A stretch of 64,000 bases of DNA from Amphiplicatus metriothermophilus (GTDB taxonomy: Bacteria; Pseudomonadota; Alphaproteobacteria; Caulobacterales; Parvularculaceae): positions 62,001 through 126,000 of the forward strand of contig NZ_FZQA01000003.1 of assembly GCF_900199215.1 (NCBI RefSeq), read 5' to 3'. The notes under the pieces are model-generated. The model had not been told where the DNA came from. It was given only the letters and a program-made list of their open reading frames with translations, and did no database searches. The stretch's first letter is position 1. Each line of letters begins with the position of its first letter. Shown one piece after another: positions 31,152-41,453 of the stretch. A program made the position numbers and the translations under genes.

Positions 31152-32582
31152 CTATTCCGCGGCCTGACGGGCGGGTCCGAGCCACGCTTCGAGGTCGGCG
31201 AGGGCGCGGCGCGTGAGCGCGCGCCTTTTCGCGCGGCCCTTCTCCTTGCCTTTGAGTCGGCGGCCCGATTCGTCCGTATCCGGCGCGTCGATGTCGGGGA
31301 ACAGGCCGAAGTTGACGTTCATCGGCTGAAAGGCGCCGCGCGCGCCGGCGCCGTCCGACAGATGCCCGCCGGTGATGTGGCCGAGAAGCGCGCCGAGCGC
31401 GGTCGTCGCCGGGGGCGGGAGCGCCGTGCGGCCGAGCGCGTCGCCGGCCGCGAATCGCCCGGCGAGCAGGCCGATCGCGGCGCTCTCAAGGTAGCCCTCG
31501 ACGCCGGCGATCTGTCCGGCGAACCGCAGCGCCGGGCGCGCCTTCAGCCGCAGGCTCCGGTCGAGCAGCTTCGGCGAATTGAGGAAAGTGTTGCGGTGGA
31601 TGCCGCCGAGCCGCGCGAACTCCGCCTTTTCAAGGCCGGGAATGAGCCGGAAAATCTCGGTCTGCGCGCCGTATTTCAGCTTCGTCTGGAAGCCGACCAT
31701 GTTGTAGAGCGTGCCCAGCGCGTTGTCCTGGCGCAGCTGCACGACGGCGTAAGGCCGCCGCCCGGTTCGCGGATCGGTCAGCCCCACCGGCTTCATCGGC
31801 CCGAAGCGCAGCGTGTCGCGTCCGCGCTCGGCCATCACCTCGATCGGCAGGCAGCCTTCGAAATAGGGCGTGGATTTCTCCCACTCCCTGAAGTCGGTCT
31901 TCTCGCCGGCGAGAAGCGCGTCGACGAAGGCGTCATACTGCGCTTCGTCGAGCGGGCAGTTGACGTAATCGGCGCCGTCGCCGCCCGATTCTTGCGCATG
32001 GGGGCCCTTCTTGTCGTAGCGCGACTGCATCCAGGCGACGTCGAAATTGATGCTGTCGCGATAGACGATGGGCGCGATGGCGTCGAAGAAGGCTAGCGAC
32101 TCCTCGCCGGTCAGCGCCGCGATCGCCTCGGCCAGAGCCGGCGAGGTCAGGGGGCCCGTGGCGACGACGACGTTTTCCCAGTCTTCGGGCGGCGGGCCCG
32201 CGACCTCCTCGCGGACGATTTCGATGCGCGGATGGGCCTCGAGCGCGGCGGTGACGGCGGCGGAGAATCCGTCGCGGTCGACGGCGAGCGCGCCGCCCGC
32301 CGGCACCTGGTTGGCGTCGGCGCAACGCATGACGAGCGAGCCCGACCGGCGCATCTCCTCATGCAGGAGCCCGACGGCGTTGGTCTCGGCGTCGTCGGAG
32401 CGGAAGGAGTTGGAGCAGACGAGCTCGGCGCAGCCGCCGGTCTTGTGCGCCTCGGTCATGCGCGCGGGGCGCATCTCGTGGAGGACGACGCGCGCGCCGG
32501 CCTCGGCCGCCTGCCAGGCGGCTTCCGAGCCGGCGAGGCCGGCGCCGATCACATGCACGAAGGGTTCTTTCGGTTTGCTCAT
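31152..32582 (-). CDS. trmFO: tRNA uracil-54 methyltransferase TrmFO
   Basis: TrmFO makes ribothymidine at position 54 of tRNA, using methylenetetrahydrofolate and FADH2. The 476-aa product has the FAD-binding [11 protein letters not shown] motif at about 13-23, the [12 protein letters not shown] block, the [17 protein letters not shown] block and the [12 protein letters not shown] block, all family-specific. The C-terminal 20 residues are basic. The plus-strand terminator at 31094-31131 lies beyond its 3' end and would keep rightward transcription out of the gene. Start [13 protein letters not shown] is standard. Confidence 0.97.
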   Translation of the reverse strand: MSKPKEPFVHVIGAGLAGSEAAWQAAEAGARVVLHEMRPARMTEAHKTGGCAELVCSNSFRSDDAETNAVGLLHEEMRRSGSLVMRCADANQVPAGGALAVDRDGFSAAVTAALEAHPRIEIVREEVAGPPPEDWENVVVATGPLTSPALAEAIAALTGEESLAFFDAIAPIVYRDSINFDVAWMQSRYDKKGPHAQESGGDGADYVNCPLDEAQYDAFVDALLAGEKTDFREWEKSTPYFEGCLPIEVMAERGRDTLRFGPMKPVGLTDPRTGRRPYAVVQLRQDNALGTLYNMVGFQTKLKYGAQTEIFRLIPGLEKAEFARLGGIHRNTFLNSPKLLDRSLRLKARPALRFAGQIAGVEGYLESAAIGLLAGRFAAGDALGRTALPPPATTALGALLGHITGGHLSDGAGARGAFQPMNVNFGLFPDIDAPDTDESGRRLKGKEKGRAKRRALTRRALADLEAWLGPARQAAE

Positions 32583-32760
32583 GGCGTTTCTTTAGGCCCT
32601 GCAGACCCCGGCGTTAAGGGGCGCGCCCTCTGCCGCCGGCGCGGGACGTTACAAATTCACTTTGCCGCCGTCGCGGGCTTGCGGTTAGGATCGTCCCGGG
32701 GACAGCCGGCGCGGCGGACGGGACCGCCAGGGCCGGCGCGGGGTCGGAGGGGCGTATTCC

Positions 32761-34098
32761 ATGAAGCTGCCGGTGTTTTCCGTCGTCGGCGAGGCGCTCA
32801 ATTTCGGCGCGCGCCGCATGGAGACGATCATGCGGGTCGCCTGGCTGCCGGTGGTCCTGCTGCTCGTGCTCAACATGACGACGGTGTTCGCCGCGCTGTC
32901 GATCGCCGCGGGCCGGCTCGTCACCTTCGCGGACGTGCGCTCCTTCGCGCAGGCCGAGGCGCTGTTCGGCAGGGCGCTGGCGCTCGGCTGGCTCGGCAAG
33001 CCCGGCGAGATGGCCACGCTGATCGCAGCGAGCGCGGCGGCGGAGCTCGTGCTCGTCGCCGCCTTCATGGCGCCGCTCATCCGGCTCGCCGGGCTCGGCG
33101 AGCGGCCGCGCCCCGGGCTCGTGCGGCTGGAGTTCGGGCCGGCGCAGCTGCGCTATATCGTCGCGAGCCTTCTGAGCCTTCTCGTCGCGGCGGTCTTCGT
33201 CTTCGCGCCGGCGGGGATCACGGTCTATTTCGTGCTGCGCTATGTCGGCGAGGCGCTGGCCGAGACCTACGCCACGTTTCCGAACCCTGAAAGTCTGCAT
33301 ACGATAGAAATCGTCACCCGCCGCAGCCTGCTCGAAGAGCAGGGAAGAGCCTGGCTTTACGACGTCGGCGCGCCGCTGGCGGCCGTCGCGCCCTTCGCCC
33401 TCGTTCTGTGGATCGTCCTGACGCGGCATTTCACGCCGAAAAACCGCGCGAGGCCGCCCGAGCGGCCGAATCTCGTCTTGCGCGCGCTCGCGACGCTCTT
33501 TTGGGGCGGCGCGCTGGTCGGCCTCGTCTGGCTGGCGCTGCTTGCGAATCTGGGGTTGCCGGTCGGCGCGCAGGCGAGCCCGCTTCTCGCCGCCGCGGCG
33601 ATCGTTCTCGTGCTCGGCTATTACGTCAGCCTGCGGCTGTTCGCCTGGCCGGGCGTCGCGGTCTGCCGGGGCTCGCTGGCGCCGGGCGGGCTGTTCAAGG
33701 TCACCCGCGGGTGGAACATCGCCCGGCTGTTCGCCGCGCTTATCATGGTCTCGGCGGTCATCTTCGCCGTGCAGTGGCTCATCAACATGATCGCCTTTCC
33801 GGCGCTGCGCGCGACGATCAATTACCTTTTCGCGGCCACGGAAACCTATACGCGGCTCGTCGACGGCGGCGAGACGGGCGAATGGGTGCGTCCGGTCTTC
33901 GCGTGGGTCTGGAACGGGCTCAAGATCCTCTACAACGTTTTCTGGACGTTCTTCTCCTACGGTGTTTCGGCGGGCCTGTTCGGACGCTTGTACCGCGAGA
34001 GCGAACGCGCTTGGATGACCGGCGCCGATGCGGCCGATGCGGCCGGATCGCGTTATGTCTGGACGCGCGCCGCGGTCGGCGACGGGCCGCGCGCCTGA
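32761..34098 (+). CDS. Multi-pass membrane protein, unknown function
   Basis: A 445-aa integral membrane protein with roughly seven or eight hydrophobic segments. I do not recognise the family. Its start (KLPVFSVVGEALNFGARRM, then IMRVAWLPVVLLLV) resembles that of the next protein, so the two look like diverged paralogues. A possible weak promoter lies at 32662-32691 (TTGCCG, 18 bp, TAGGAT). It is the first gene of a tight three-gene group with a second membrane protein and a serine hydrolase. Both flanks have normal composition, so there is no sign of recent transfer. Confidence 0.75.
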   Translation: MKLPVFSVVGEALNFGARRMETIMRVAWLPVVLLLVLNMTTVFAALSIAAGRLVTFADVRSFAQAEALFGRALALGWLGKPGEMATLIAASAAAELVLVAAFMAPLIRLAGLGERPRPGLVRLEFGPAQLRYIVASLLSLLVAAVFVFAPAGITVYFVLRYVGEALAETYATFPNPESLHTIEIVTRRSLLEEQGRAWLYDVGAPLAAVAPFALVLWIVLTRHFTPKNRARPPERPNLVLRALATLFWGGALVGLVWLALLANLGLPVGAQASPLLAAAAIVLVLGYYVSLRLFAWPGVAVCRGSLAPGGLFKVTRGWNIARLFAALIMVSAVIFAVQWLINMIAFPALRATINYLFAATETYTRLVDGGETGEWVRPVFAWVWNGLKILYNVFWTFFSYGVSAGLFGRLYRESERAWMTGADAADAAGSRYVWTRAAVGDGPRA

Positions 34099-34116
34099 AA
34101 AGCGGAGGGAACGCCA

Positions 34117-35067
34117 ATGGCCGAGCGGCTGCCCGTCGGGGAGACGATCAACGAAGCCTTTCAGTTCGGCCTGCATCGCTGGGGCGCGCTCATCCGGTTC
34201 GCCTGGGCCCCTGTCGCCCTTTCGGTCCTGCTGTTTGGTTTTTACGCCGTCGCCGTCATCGACCTGGAAGCCATGCGGGCTGCTTCTGGGCCGCCGCAGA
34301 GCATCGGGGAAATGCTGAAGGTCCCCGTTCCGCTCGCCGTCGCCGGCGGGCTGGCCGTTTACGCGGCGAGCTTTCTTCTGTTCTCCGGCGCGATCGCCTC
34401 GCTGTTCCGCCTCGTCGCGCTCGGCGAAGAGCGCAAGGGGTTGTTCCATTTGCGCCTTGACGGTCCGGCCTGGCGCGTCTTCTGGGCCTATTTCATCCTC
34501 GGCGCGCTCGGATTGGCGATCTCGATCGTCGCGCTTCTGATCGGCGCGGCCATAACCGGCGCGGCCCCGTTCGGCTGGATCAAGGCCGCCGCCGACCTGA
34601 TCGCCTTCGGCATGACTCAAGGCGAAGGCGCGACGCCGCCGGCCGATCTGACGAACGCCCTCGTCGCGAGCATGAGGCCGCTTTTCTACGCCTTCCTCAT
34701 CGGGATCGTCCCGACCATCTATCTCAACGTGAAGCTCGCGCCGTTCCCGGCCGCTTCCGCGGCGGAAAACCGGCTGGTTCTGTTCGGCTCCTTCGCCATG
34801 ACGGGCGGCGCGGCCTGGTCGATCTTCTTCGTCTACGCGCTGTTCTTCGTCGCGATCATCCTTCTGTCGCTGATTTTCGGCCTCGTCGCCAACATCATCG
34901 AGCTTCTGGCCAAGTTCGCGATGGGCCAGGGCGGGGCGCTGGCGATTATCGGGTCGATCGTCATGCTCGCCTATTTCGTCGCGTCGATCATCTTTCAGGC
35001 CTTCGTCGCCAGCGTGCAGTATTCGATCCCGGCGATCGTCTATCGCCGGCTGAAGACGGGCGAATGA
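34117..35067 (+). CDS. Multi-pass membrane protein, paralogue of the upstream one
   Basis: A 316-aa membrane protein with about six hydrophobic segments. The first 45 residues align by eye with the upstream protein: RLPVGETINEAFQFG followed by LIRFAWAPVALSVLL. It is shorter, lacking roughly the middle third. The function is unknown; AGGGAACG sits upstream of the ATG. It follows its neighbour by 18 bp and overlaps the next gene by ATGA, so the three genes are almost certainly one operon. A YrbE-like or DUF-type glycerophosphoryl transporter fold is possible but not supported by a clear motif. Confidence 0.75.
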   Translation: MAERLPVGETINEAFQFGLHRWGALIRFAWAPVALSVLLFGFYAVAVIDLEAMRAASGPPQSIGEMLKVPVPLAVAGGLAVYAASFLLFSGAIASLFRLVALGEERKGLFHLRLDGPAWRVFWAYFILGALGLAISIVALLIGAAITGAAPFGWIKAAADLIAFGMTQGEGATPPADLTNALVASMRPLFYAFLIGIVPTIYLNVKLAPFPAASAAENRLVLFGSFAMTGGAAWSIFFVYALFFVAIILLSLIFGLVANIIELLAKFAMGQGGALAIIGSIVMLAYFVASIIFQAFVASVQYSIPAIVYRRLKTGE

Positions 35068-36413
35068 ACCGCTCCCGACCGCGCCAGATGAAAAAGATCC
35101 GTATGCGTATTCTCTTCGGCGTCTTCGCCGCCGCTTTCGCGTTTTCCGCCGCCGCCGCAGGCGAGCCGCAGCCCGAGGGGGGCGCGCAGACGCCGCCCGA
35201 CGGCGCCGGGCCGACCATGCTGTCGGAGGCGTTCTCGCCGCGGGGACTTGCGCGCGCCCGCATGGCGGCGTTCCAGGACCTGCTCGACGAGGCCGCGGCG
35301 ACGGACGATTTCGTCGGCCTGGCCGTGGCGGTCGTGCGCGGCGGCGAGGTCGATTTCATCCGGACCTGGGGCGCGCGCGAGGCGGGCGGCGCCGCGCCGG
35401 TCACGCCCGACACGGTCTTCCGCGTGGGCTCGCTGTCGAAAGGCTTCGCCGCCGCGCTCGCCGCCCAGGCGATGGCGGAGGGGCGCCTTGCGCCCGACGC
35501 CGCGCTCGCCGACTACGCGCCGGCCTTTCGCCTGAAGGGCGGAGCCGAGCGCGCCGTCAACGTCGCGCATGTGCTGAGCCACCGCGTCGGCCTGCCGCCC
35601 AACGCCTATGACAACCTGCTCGAAGCCGGCCTCGCGCCGCAGGACATCCTGCCGCGCTTTCGCCGGGTCGATCCGGTGTGCGGCGTCGGGACGTGCTACG
35701 CCTATCAGAACATCGCCTTCAATCTGATTGCGGACGTTCTGTCCGCGGTCTATGGCGCGCCCTACGAGGCGCTGGCCCGCGAGCGCCTTTTTGCGCCGCT
35801 CGGCATGACGCGCGCCTCGCTGGGCCGCGCCGCGCTCGAAGCCGCCGGCGACTGGGCGCGCCCGCATGTGCGCGACCCGATCGAGGACGACATGCAGGGC
35901 GAGGGGCGCGGCGGCGCGGCCGCGCGCGCCTTCGGCCCGTGGCGGACCGTCGAGATTTCGGACGCCTATTACCGCACGCCGGCGGCGGGCGGCGTCAACG
36001 CCAGCATCACGGACATGGCGCGGTGGCTGATCGCGCAGATGGGCGGCGCGCCGCATGTGCTGCCGGCCGAGGCGCTCGCCATCATGCAGGCCCCGCGCGT
36101 CGAGACGAAGGCGGAGCTGCGGCGCTGGGGCTTTCTCGCCGACCGCCTGGAGGCGGCTCATTACGGCTTCGGCTGGCGGATTTATCAGTATGCGGGCGAG
36201 ACCGTGGTCGCCCATAGCGGCAGCGTCGAAGGCTACGGCGCGCAGATCGCCTTCCTGCCCGACCGCGACGTGGGACTCGTCGTTCTCGCCAACACCCGCG
36301 CGCGGCGCGTCTGGCGCATCCTGCCGGCGTTCCTCGACATCGAGTTCGGCCTCGACGAGCGCGACTGGCTGCTGCTCGAGGAAGAAGACGCATTCAACGC
36401 GCCGGCGCGGTGA
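35064..36413 (+). CDS. Serine hydrolase, beta-lactamase/AmpC-like family
   Basis: A 449-aa exported protein with an N-terminal signal peptide (about 10-32) and a class C beta-lactamase-type domain. The catalytic SxxK is SLSK in VFRVGSLSKGF, the YxN motif is YQN in CYAYQNIAFNL and the third motif is HSG in VVAHSGSVEGYG. This is the pattern of DD-peptidase-like or esterase-like family S12 proteins rather than a proven resistance gene. It overlaps the upstream membrane protein gene by ATGA. Two cysteines (CGVGTC) may form a disulfide in the periplasm. Confidence 0.9.
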   Translation: MNRSRPRQMKKIRMRILFGVFAAAFAFSAAAAGEPQPEGGAQTPPDGAGPTMLSEAFSPRGLARARMAAFQDLLDEAAATDDFVGLAVAVVRGGEVDFIRTWGAREAGGAAPVTPDTVFRVGSLSKGFAAALAAQAMAEGRLAPDAALADYAPAFRLKGGAERAVNVAHVLSHRVGLPPNAYDNLLEAGLAPQDILPRFRRVDPVCGVGTCYAYQNIAFNLIADVLSAVYGAPYEALARERLFAPLGMTRASLGRAALEAAGDWARPHVRDPIEDDMQGEGRGGAAARAFGPWRTVEISDAYYRTPAAGGVNASITDMARWLIAQMGGAPHVLPAEALAIMQAPRVETKAELRRWGFLADRLEAAHYGFGWRIYQYAGETVVAHSGSVEGYGAQIAFLPDRDVGLVVLANTRARRVWRILPAFLDIEFGLDERDWLLLEEEDAFNAPAR

Positions 36414-36440
36414 TGCGGCCGGGAGGCGGCGCCTCGCCCC

Positions 36441-37109
36441 TCATTCGTGATACGGGCCTTCGGGCTCGTCATGGGCGAGCCGTCGGTCGAGATAGGCCTC
36501 GCTCGCCGCGATCAGCTCGTCCATCTTCGATTCGAAGAAGTGATCCGCTCCCGGAACGACTTCGAATTCGATCTTGCGCCCCTTCTGCGTGCGGGTGCGC
36601 TCGACCATGACTCGGGTCTCCTCCGGCGGGCAGACCTTGTCGAGCTCGCCGTGAATGACGACGCCGGACGACGGGCAGGGCGCCAGGAACGAAAAATCGT
36701 ACAGATTCGCCGGCGCCGAGACGGAGATGAAGCCCGCGATCTCCGGCCGGCGCATCAGAAGCTGCATGCCGATCCACGCGCCGAAGGAAAAGCCGGCCAC
36801 CCAGGCGAAGGGCGCGTTGGGATTGAGCTGCTGGAGATAGTCGAGCGCGGTCGCCGCGTCGGCGAGTTCGCCCTGGCCCTGGTCGTATTCGCCCTGGCTG
36901 CGCCCCACGCCGCGGAAGTTGAAGCGCAGCGCCGAGAAGCCCTTGCGCGCGAACAGATTGTAAAGCTCGTAGCAGACGCGGTTGTTCATCGTGCCGCCGA
37001 ACAGCGGATGCGGGTGGAGGATGAGGGCGACCGGCGGGTGCTCGCCCTTGCCCTTCTGATAGCGTCCTTCGATCCGGCCTTCGGGTCCTGCGAAAATGAC
37101 TTCCGGCAT
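36441..37109 (-). CDS. Alpha/beta hydrolase
   Basis: A 222-aa cytoplasmic alpha/beta hydrolase of the small dienelactone-hydrolase-like type. The oxyanion region is LILHPHPLFGGTMNN, the nucleophile elbow is GFSFGAW, the acid is in HGELDKVCPP and the histidine is in GADHFFESK. Proteins of this shape are common in Alphaproteobacteria, and the substrate is unknown. I chose the ATG at 37109 (MPEVIFAGPEG) because family members begin there; an ATG at 37157 would add 16 residues. It is divergent from the Fe-S operon. Confidence 0.88.
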   Translation of the reverse strand: MPEVIFAGPEGRIEGRYQKGKGEHPPVALILHPHPLFGGTMNNRVCYELYNLFARKGFSALRFNFRGVGRSQGEYDQGQGELADAATALDYLQQLNPNAPFAWVAGFSFGAWIGMQLLMRRPEIAGFISVSAPANLYDFSFLAPCPSSGVVIHGELDKVCPPEETRVMVERTRTQKGRKIEFEVVPGADHFFESKMDELIAASEAYLDRRLAHDEPEGPYHE

Positions 37110-37231
37110 GACTGTCCCGTTCCCGTCCTTCCTGTTTCCGTTCATGGGGGGCGTCAAATCCGATCCATTCAGGCGCCCGGAACGGCTGCAAAGCCCTCAA
37201 TCCCGCAAAAATGAATGGAATGACGCCGCTT

Positions 37232-37265
37232 TATAGTTGACGATTTTGGTCGGATTTCTTATCTC
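37232..37265 (+). promoter_or_regulatory. Promoter of the Fe-S operon with IscR-like box
   Basis: TTGACG (37237-37242), a 17-bp spacer and TATCTC (37260-37265) form the likely promoter, about 90 nt before iscR. The stretch 37232-37257 reads TATAGTTGAC...GGTCGGATTT, close in form to type 1 IscR sites, with a GAC/GTC dyad across the -35 box. This would let holo-IscR repress its own operon, as in E. coli. Confidence 0.5.
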
Positions 37266-37362
37266 GCTTAGTGCAAGGCCCCGGCGAAGGGGCGGCCTAT
37301 AACACGTTTTTCGCGCCGCGGCAGCCTTTCCGGCCGCCGCGGGCGCGGCATGGGAGCGCGGC

Positions 37363-37833
37363 ATGAAGCTCACTACCAGAGGCCGTTATGCGGTGACCGC
37401 CCTGGCGGACCTCGCCGCTCACGGGGCCGGCGCGCCGGTGGCCCTCGCCGAGATCGCGCTCAGGCAGGGCATCTCGGTCGCCTATCTCGAGCAGATTTTC
37501 GCCAAGCTGCGCCGCGCCGGCCTCGTCGAGAGCGCGCGCGGCCAGGCCGGCGGCTACCGCCTCGCGCGCGCGCCGGGCGAGATCCGCATCGCGGAAATCA
37601 TTCACGCCGCCGACGAAGAGATCAAAACCACCGCCTGCGCGCCCGGCGCGAGCCAGGGCTGCCAGGGCGGCTCGGCGCGCTGCCTCACGCACGATCTGTG
37701 GGACGAGCTCGGCCGCCAGATCGACATCTTTCTGAATGCGGTCACGCTCGAAGACGTGATCGAGCGCCGCGTGCTCGGCATGGCGGCGGTGAACGCGCCG
37801 GCGCGGGCGCCGGTGCTGGAGCGCGTACAATGA
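37363..37833 (+). CDS. iscR: Rrf2 family Fe-S regulator IscR
   Basis: A 156-aa winged-helix Rrf2 protein. The DNA-binding helix block (SVAYLEQIFAKLRRAGLVESARG) is cut here into its parts SVAYLEQIF and KLRRAGLVES. Three cysteines, C92, C100 and C107, followed by H110 (CLTH), are the likely [2Fe-2S] ligands; spacing x7/x6 is wider than the x5/x5 of E. coli but fits other Alphaproteobacteria. It should sense Fe-S status and repress the downstream operon. Its stop overlaps the cysteine desulfurase start (ATGA). Confidence 0.95.
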   Translation: MKLTTRGRYAVTALADLAAHGAGAPVALAEIALRQGISVAYLEQIFAKLRRAGLVESARGQAGGYRLARAPGEIRIAEIIHAADEEIKTTACAPGASQGCQGGSARCLTHDLWDELGRQIDIFLNAVTLEDVIERRVLGMAAVNAPARAPVLERVQ

Positions 37834-38974
37834 CGGGGATCCGCCGGCATTATCTCGACTACAACGCGACGACGCCCGTGCGGCCGGAGGTCGTCGAGGC
37901 GGTCGCGGACGCCATGCGCGTCGTCGGCAACTCTTCCTCCGTGCACGAAGAAGGCCGGCGCGCGCTCGGCCTCGTCGAGGAGGCGCGCGAGAAGCTGCGC
38001 CGGCTCGTCAACGCGCCGCAGAACGGGGCGATCTTCACCAGCGGCGGCACCGAGGCGATCCATTACGCGCTGCACGGCGCGGCGCGCGCGGGCTGCGTGA
38101 AGCGCGTGTTCGTCTCCGCCATCGAGCACGCGGCCGTTTCCGCCAATGCGGCGAGCGCGGACGTTCCCGTCGAAACGATCCCGGCGCGGCCGTCGGGCGT
38201 GGTCGATCTCGACTGGCTGGAAGACAGGCTCGCCGGCTACGACGCCGCGCGCGAGGGCGGCTTCCTCGTCTGCGTGATGCTCGCCAACAACGAGACCGGC
38301 GTCGTCCAGCCCGTCGAGGAAGCCGCGCGCATCGCCCATGAGCGCGGCGGGCTTGTGTTCGTCGACGCGGCGCAGGCGGTCGGCAAGATTCCGGTCAACT
38401 TTGTGATGTCCGGCGCGGACATGATGGCGATGACCGGCCACAAGTTCGGCGGGCCGGTCGGCGTCGGCGCGCTGATCGTCCAGCCCAATCTGCCGCTCGA
38501 ACCGGTGATGCGCGGCGGCGGGCACGAGCTCAACCGGCGCGCCGGCACCCATAACGTTCCGGCGATCGTCGGGCTCGGCGTCGCCTGCGATCTCGCCGCG
38601 GATTCGCTGGCGAAGGCGCCGGCGATCGCGGCCCTGCGCGACCGCATGCAGGAAGCGGCCGAAGCCGCGGGCGCGCGCGCATGGGGGCGGGACGCGCCGC
38701 GCCTTCCCGGCACGCTCAGTCTGTCCGCGCCCGGATTTCCGTCCGAGACGCAGCTAATGACGATGGATCTCGCCGGCGTCGCGATCTCCTCCGGCTCGGC
38801 CTGCTCGTCCGGCAAGGCGAAACCGAGCCATGTGCTCGCCGCGATGGGCGCGAGCGAGGCCGAAGCGCGCTCCAGCATCCGCGTGTCCATCGGCTGGGCG
38901 ACGACGGAAGAAGACGCCGAGGCCTTCATCCGCGAATGGCCGGCGGCGTACCAGAGAGTGAAAGCGAGGGCGGC

Positions 38975-38978
<4 letters not shown>
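37830..38978 (+). CDS. iscS: Cysteine desulfurase (IscS/NifS-like)
   Basis: A 382-aa PLP enzyme that takes sulfur from cysteine for cluster assembly. It starts [16 protein letters not shown], has the PLP lysine in TGHKFGGP (about residue 205) and the sulfur-carrying cysteine in [14 protein letters not shown] (about 324-326), the group I (IscS/NifS) type. A group II enzyme, SufS, is encoded at the far end of the same operon, as in many Alphaproteobacteria. The two may serve different donors. It overlaps iscR and sufB by ATGA on either side. Confidence 0.96.
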
Positions 38979-40456
<1,478 letters not shown>

Positions 40457-40460
40457 CGCC

Positions 40461-40700
40461 ATGAACGCGAAAGACTGGGAAGAGTTCAAGAAGCTCTACG
40501 CCGACTATGCGGCGGCGCGCGAGGAATATGTCGCCGCGCAGAAGAATCTTCAGGGCGCGTTCTCGGAGCTGGCGCGCGCCTACGACCCGAAGGCGCTCGC
40601 ATCCAACTGGTACGTCGCCGAGCAGGAAGCCCATGAGCGCTTCAACGAGGCGCGCGCCGCCTTGCACCACTTTCTGAAAGCGAAGCTGAAAAAAGACTGA
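40461..40700 (+). CDS. Small hypothetical protein between sufB and sufC
   Basis: A 79-aa, highly charged, probably all-helical protein (DWEEFKKLYADYAAAREEY, then KNLQGAFSELARAYDP), basic at its end (KAKLKKD). No cysteine and no membrane helix. I recognise no domain. It sits 4 nt after sufB and 3 nt before sufC, so it is part of the Suf operon; a gene at this place is also found in other Alphaproteobacteria such as Rhodobacter, as I recall. A coiled-coil accessory of the SufBCD complex is plausible from position only. Confidence 0.8.
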   Translation: MNAKDWEEFKKLYADYAAAREEYVAAQKNLQGAFSELARAYDPKALASNWYVAEQEAHERFNEARAALHHFLKAKLKKD

Positions 40701-40703
40701 TCC

Positions 40704-41450
40704 ATGCTAAAAATCGACAATCTTCATGTCGCCGTCGGCGGCGCGGAAATCCTCCGCGGGGCGACTCTGGAAGTCCCCGCCGGCGAGGTGCACGCGGTGA
40801 TGGGACCGAACGGGTCCGGCAAGTCGACGCTCTCCTTCGCGCTCGCCGGCCGCGAGGGCTACGAGGTCACGCAGGGGACCGCGCTGTTCGACGGGGAGGA
40901 TCTGCTCGCCCTCGATCCGAACGAGCGCGCCGCGCGCGGACTGTTCCTGTCCTTCCAGCATCCGCTGGAGATTCCCGGCGTCGCGACCATGAACTTCATC
41001 CGCACCGCGCTCAACGCCCAGCGCAAGGCGCGCGGGGAGGAAGAGGTCTCCGCGGCCGATTTCCTGCGACGCATCCGCGAGAAGGCGCGCCTCGTCGGCC
41101 TTTCGGACGACAAGCTCAAGCGCCCGTTCAATGTCGGCTTCTCCGGCGGCGAGAAGAAGCGCATGGAGATGCTGCAGATGGCGCTGTTCGAGCCGCGCTT
41201 CGCGATCATGGACGAGACCGACTCCGGCCTCGACATCGACGCGCTCAAGATGGTGGGCGACGTCGTGAACGCCTTGCGCGACGGCCGGCGCGGCTTTCTC
41301 GTCATCACCCATTACCAGCGGCTGCTCGAGCATATCCGACCCGACCGGGTGCATGTGCTCGCGGCCGGCCGCATCGTCAAATCCGGCGGCGCCGACCTCG
41401 CCCATGAGCTCGAACGCGCCGGGTACGAACAGTTCATAGAGGCGGCCTAG
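40704..41450 (+). CDS. sufC: Fe-S assembly ATPase SufC
   Basis: A 248-aa ABC-type ATPase that drives conformational change in SufBD. Walker A is GPNGSGKST (about 33-41), the ABC signature is FSGGEKKRMEM, Walker B is AIMDETDSGLD, the H-loop is VITHYQRLLEH. The SufC-type DETDSGLDID stretch separates it from transporter ATPases. No membrane partner is present. It lies between the small gene and sufD, each separated by only 3 nt. Confidence 0.97.
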   Translation: MLKIDNLHVAVGGAEILRGATLEVPAGEVHAVMGPNGSGKSTLSFALAGREGYEVTQGTALFDGEDLLALDPNERAARGLFLSFQHPLEIPGVATMNFIRTALNAQRKARGEEEVSAADFLRRIREKARLVGLSDDKLKRPFNVGFSGGEKKRMEMLQMALFEPRFAIMDETDSGLDIDALKMVGDVVNALRDGRRGFLVITHYQRLLEHIRPDRVHVLAAGRIVKSGGADLAHELERAGYEQFIEAA

Positions 41451-41453
41451 GCG

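Noticed and set aside
35064-36413. Antibiotic-resistance beta-lactamase
   Set aside because: SxxK, YxN and HxG motifs place it in family S12 at large, but the context and divergence give no support for resistance.
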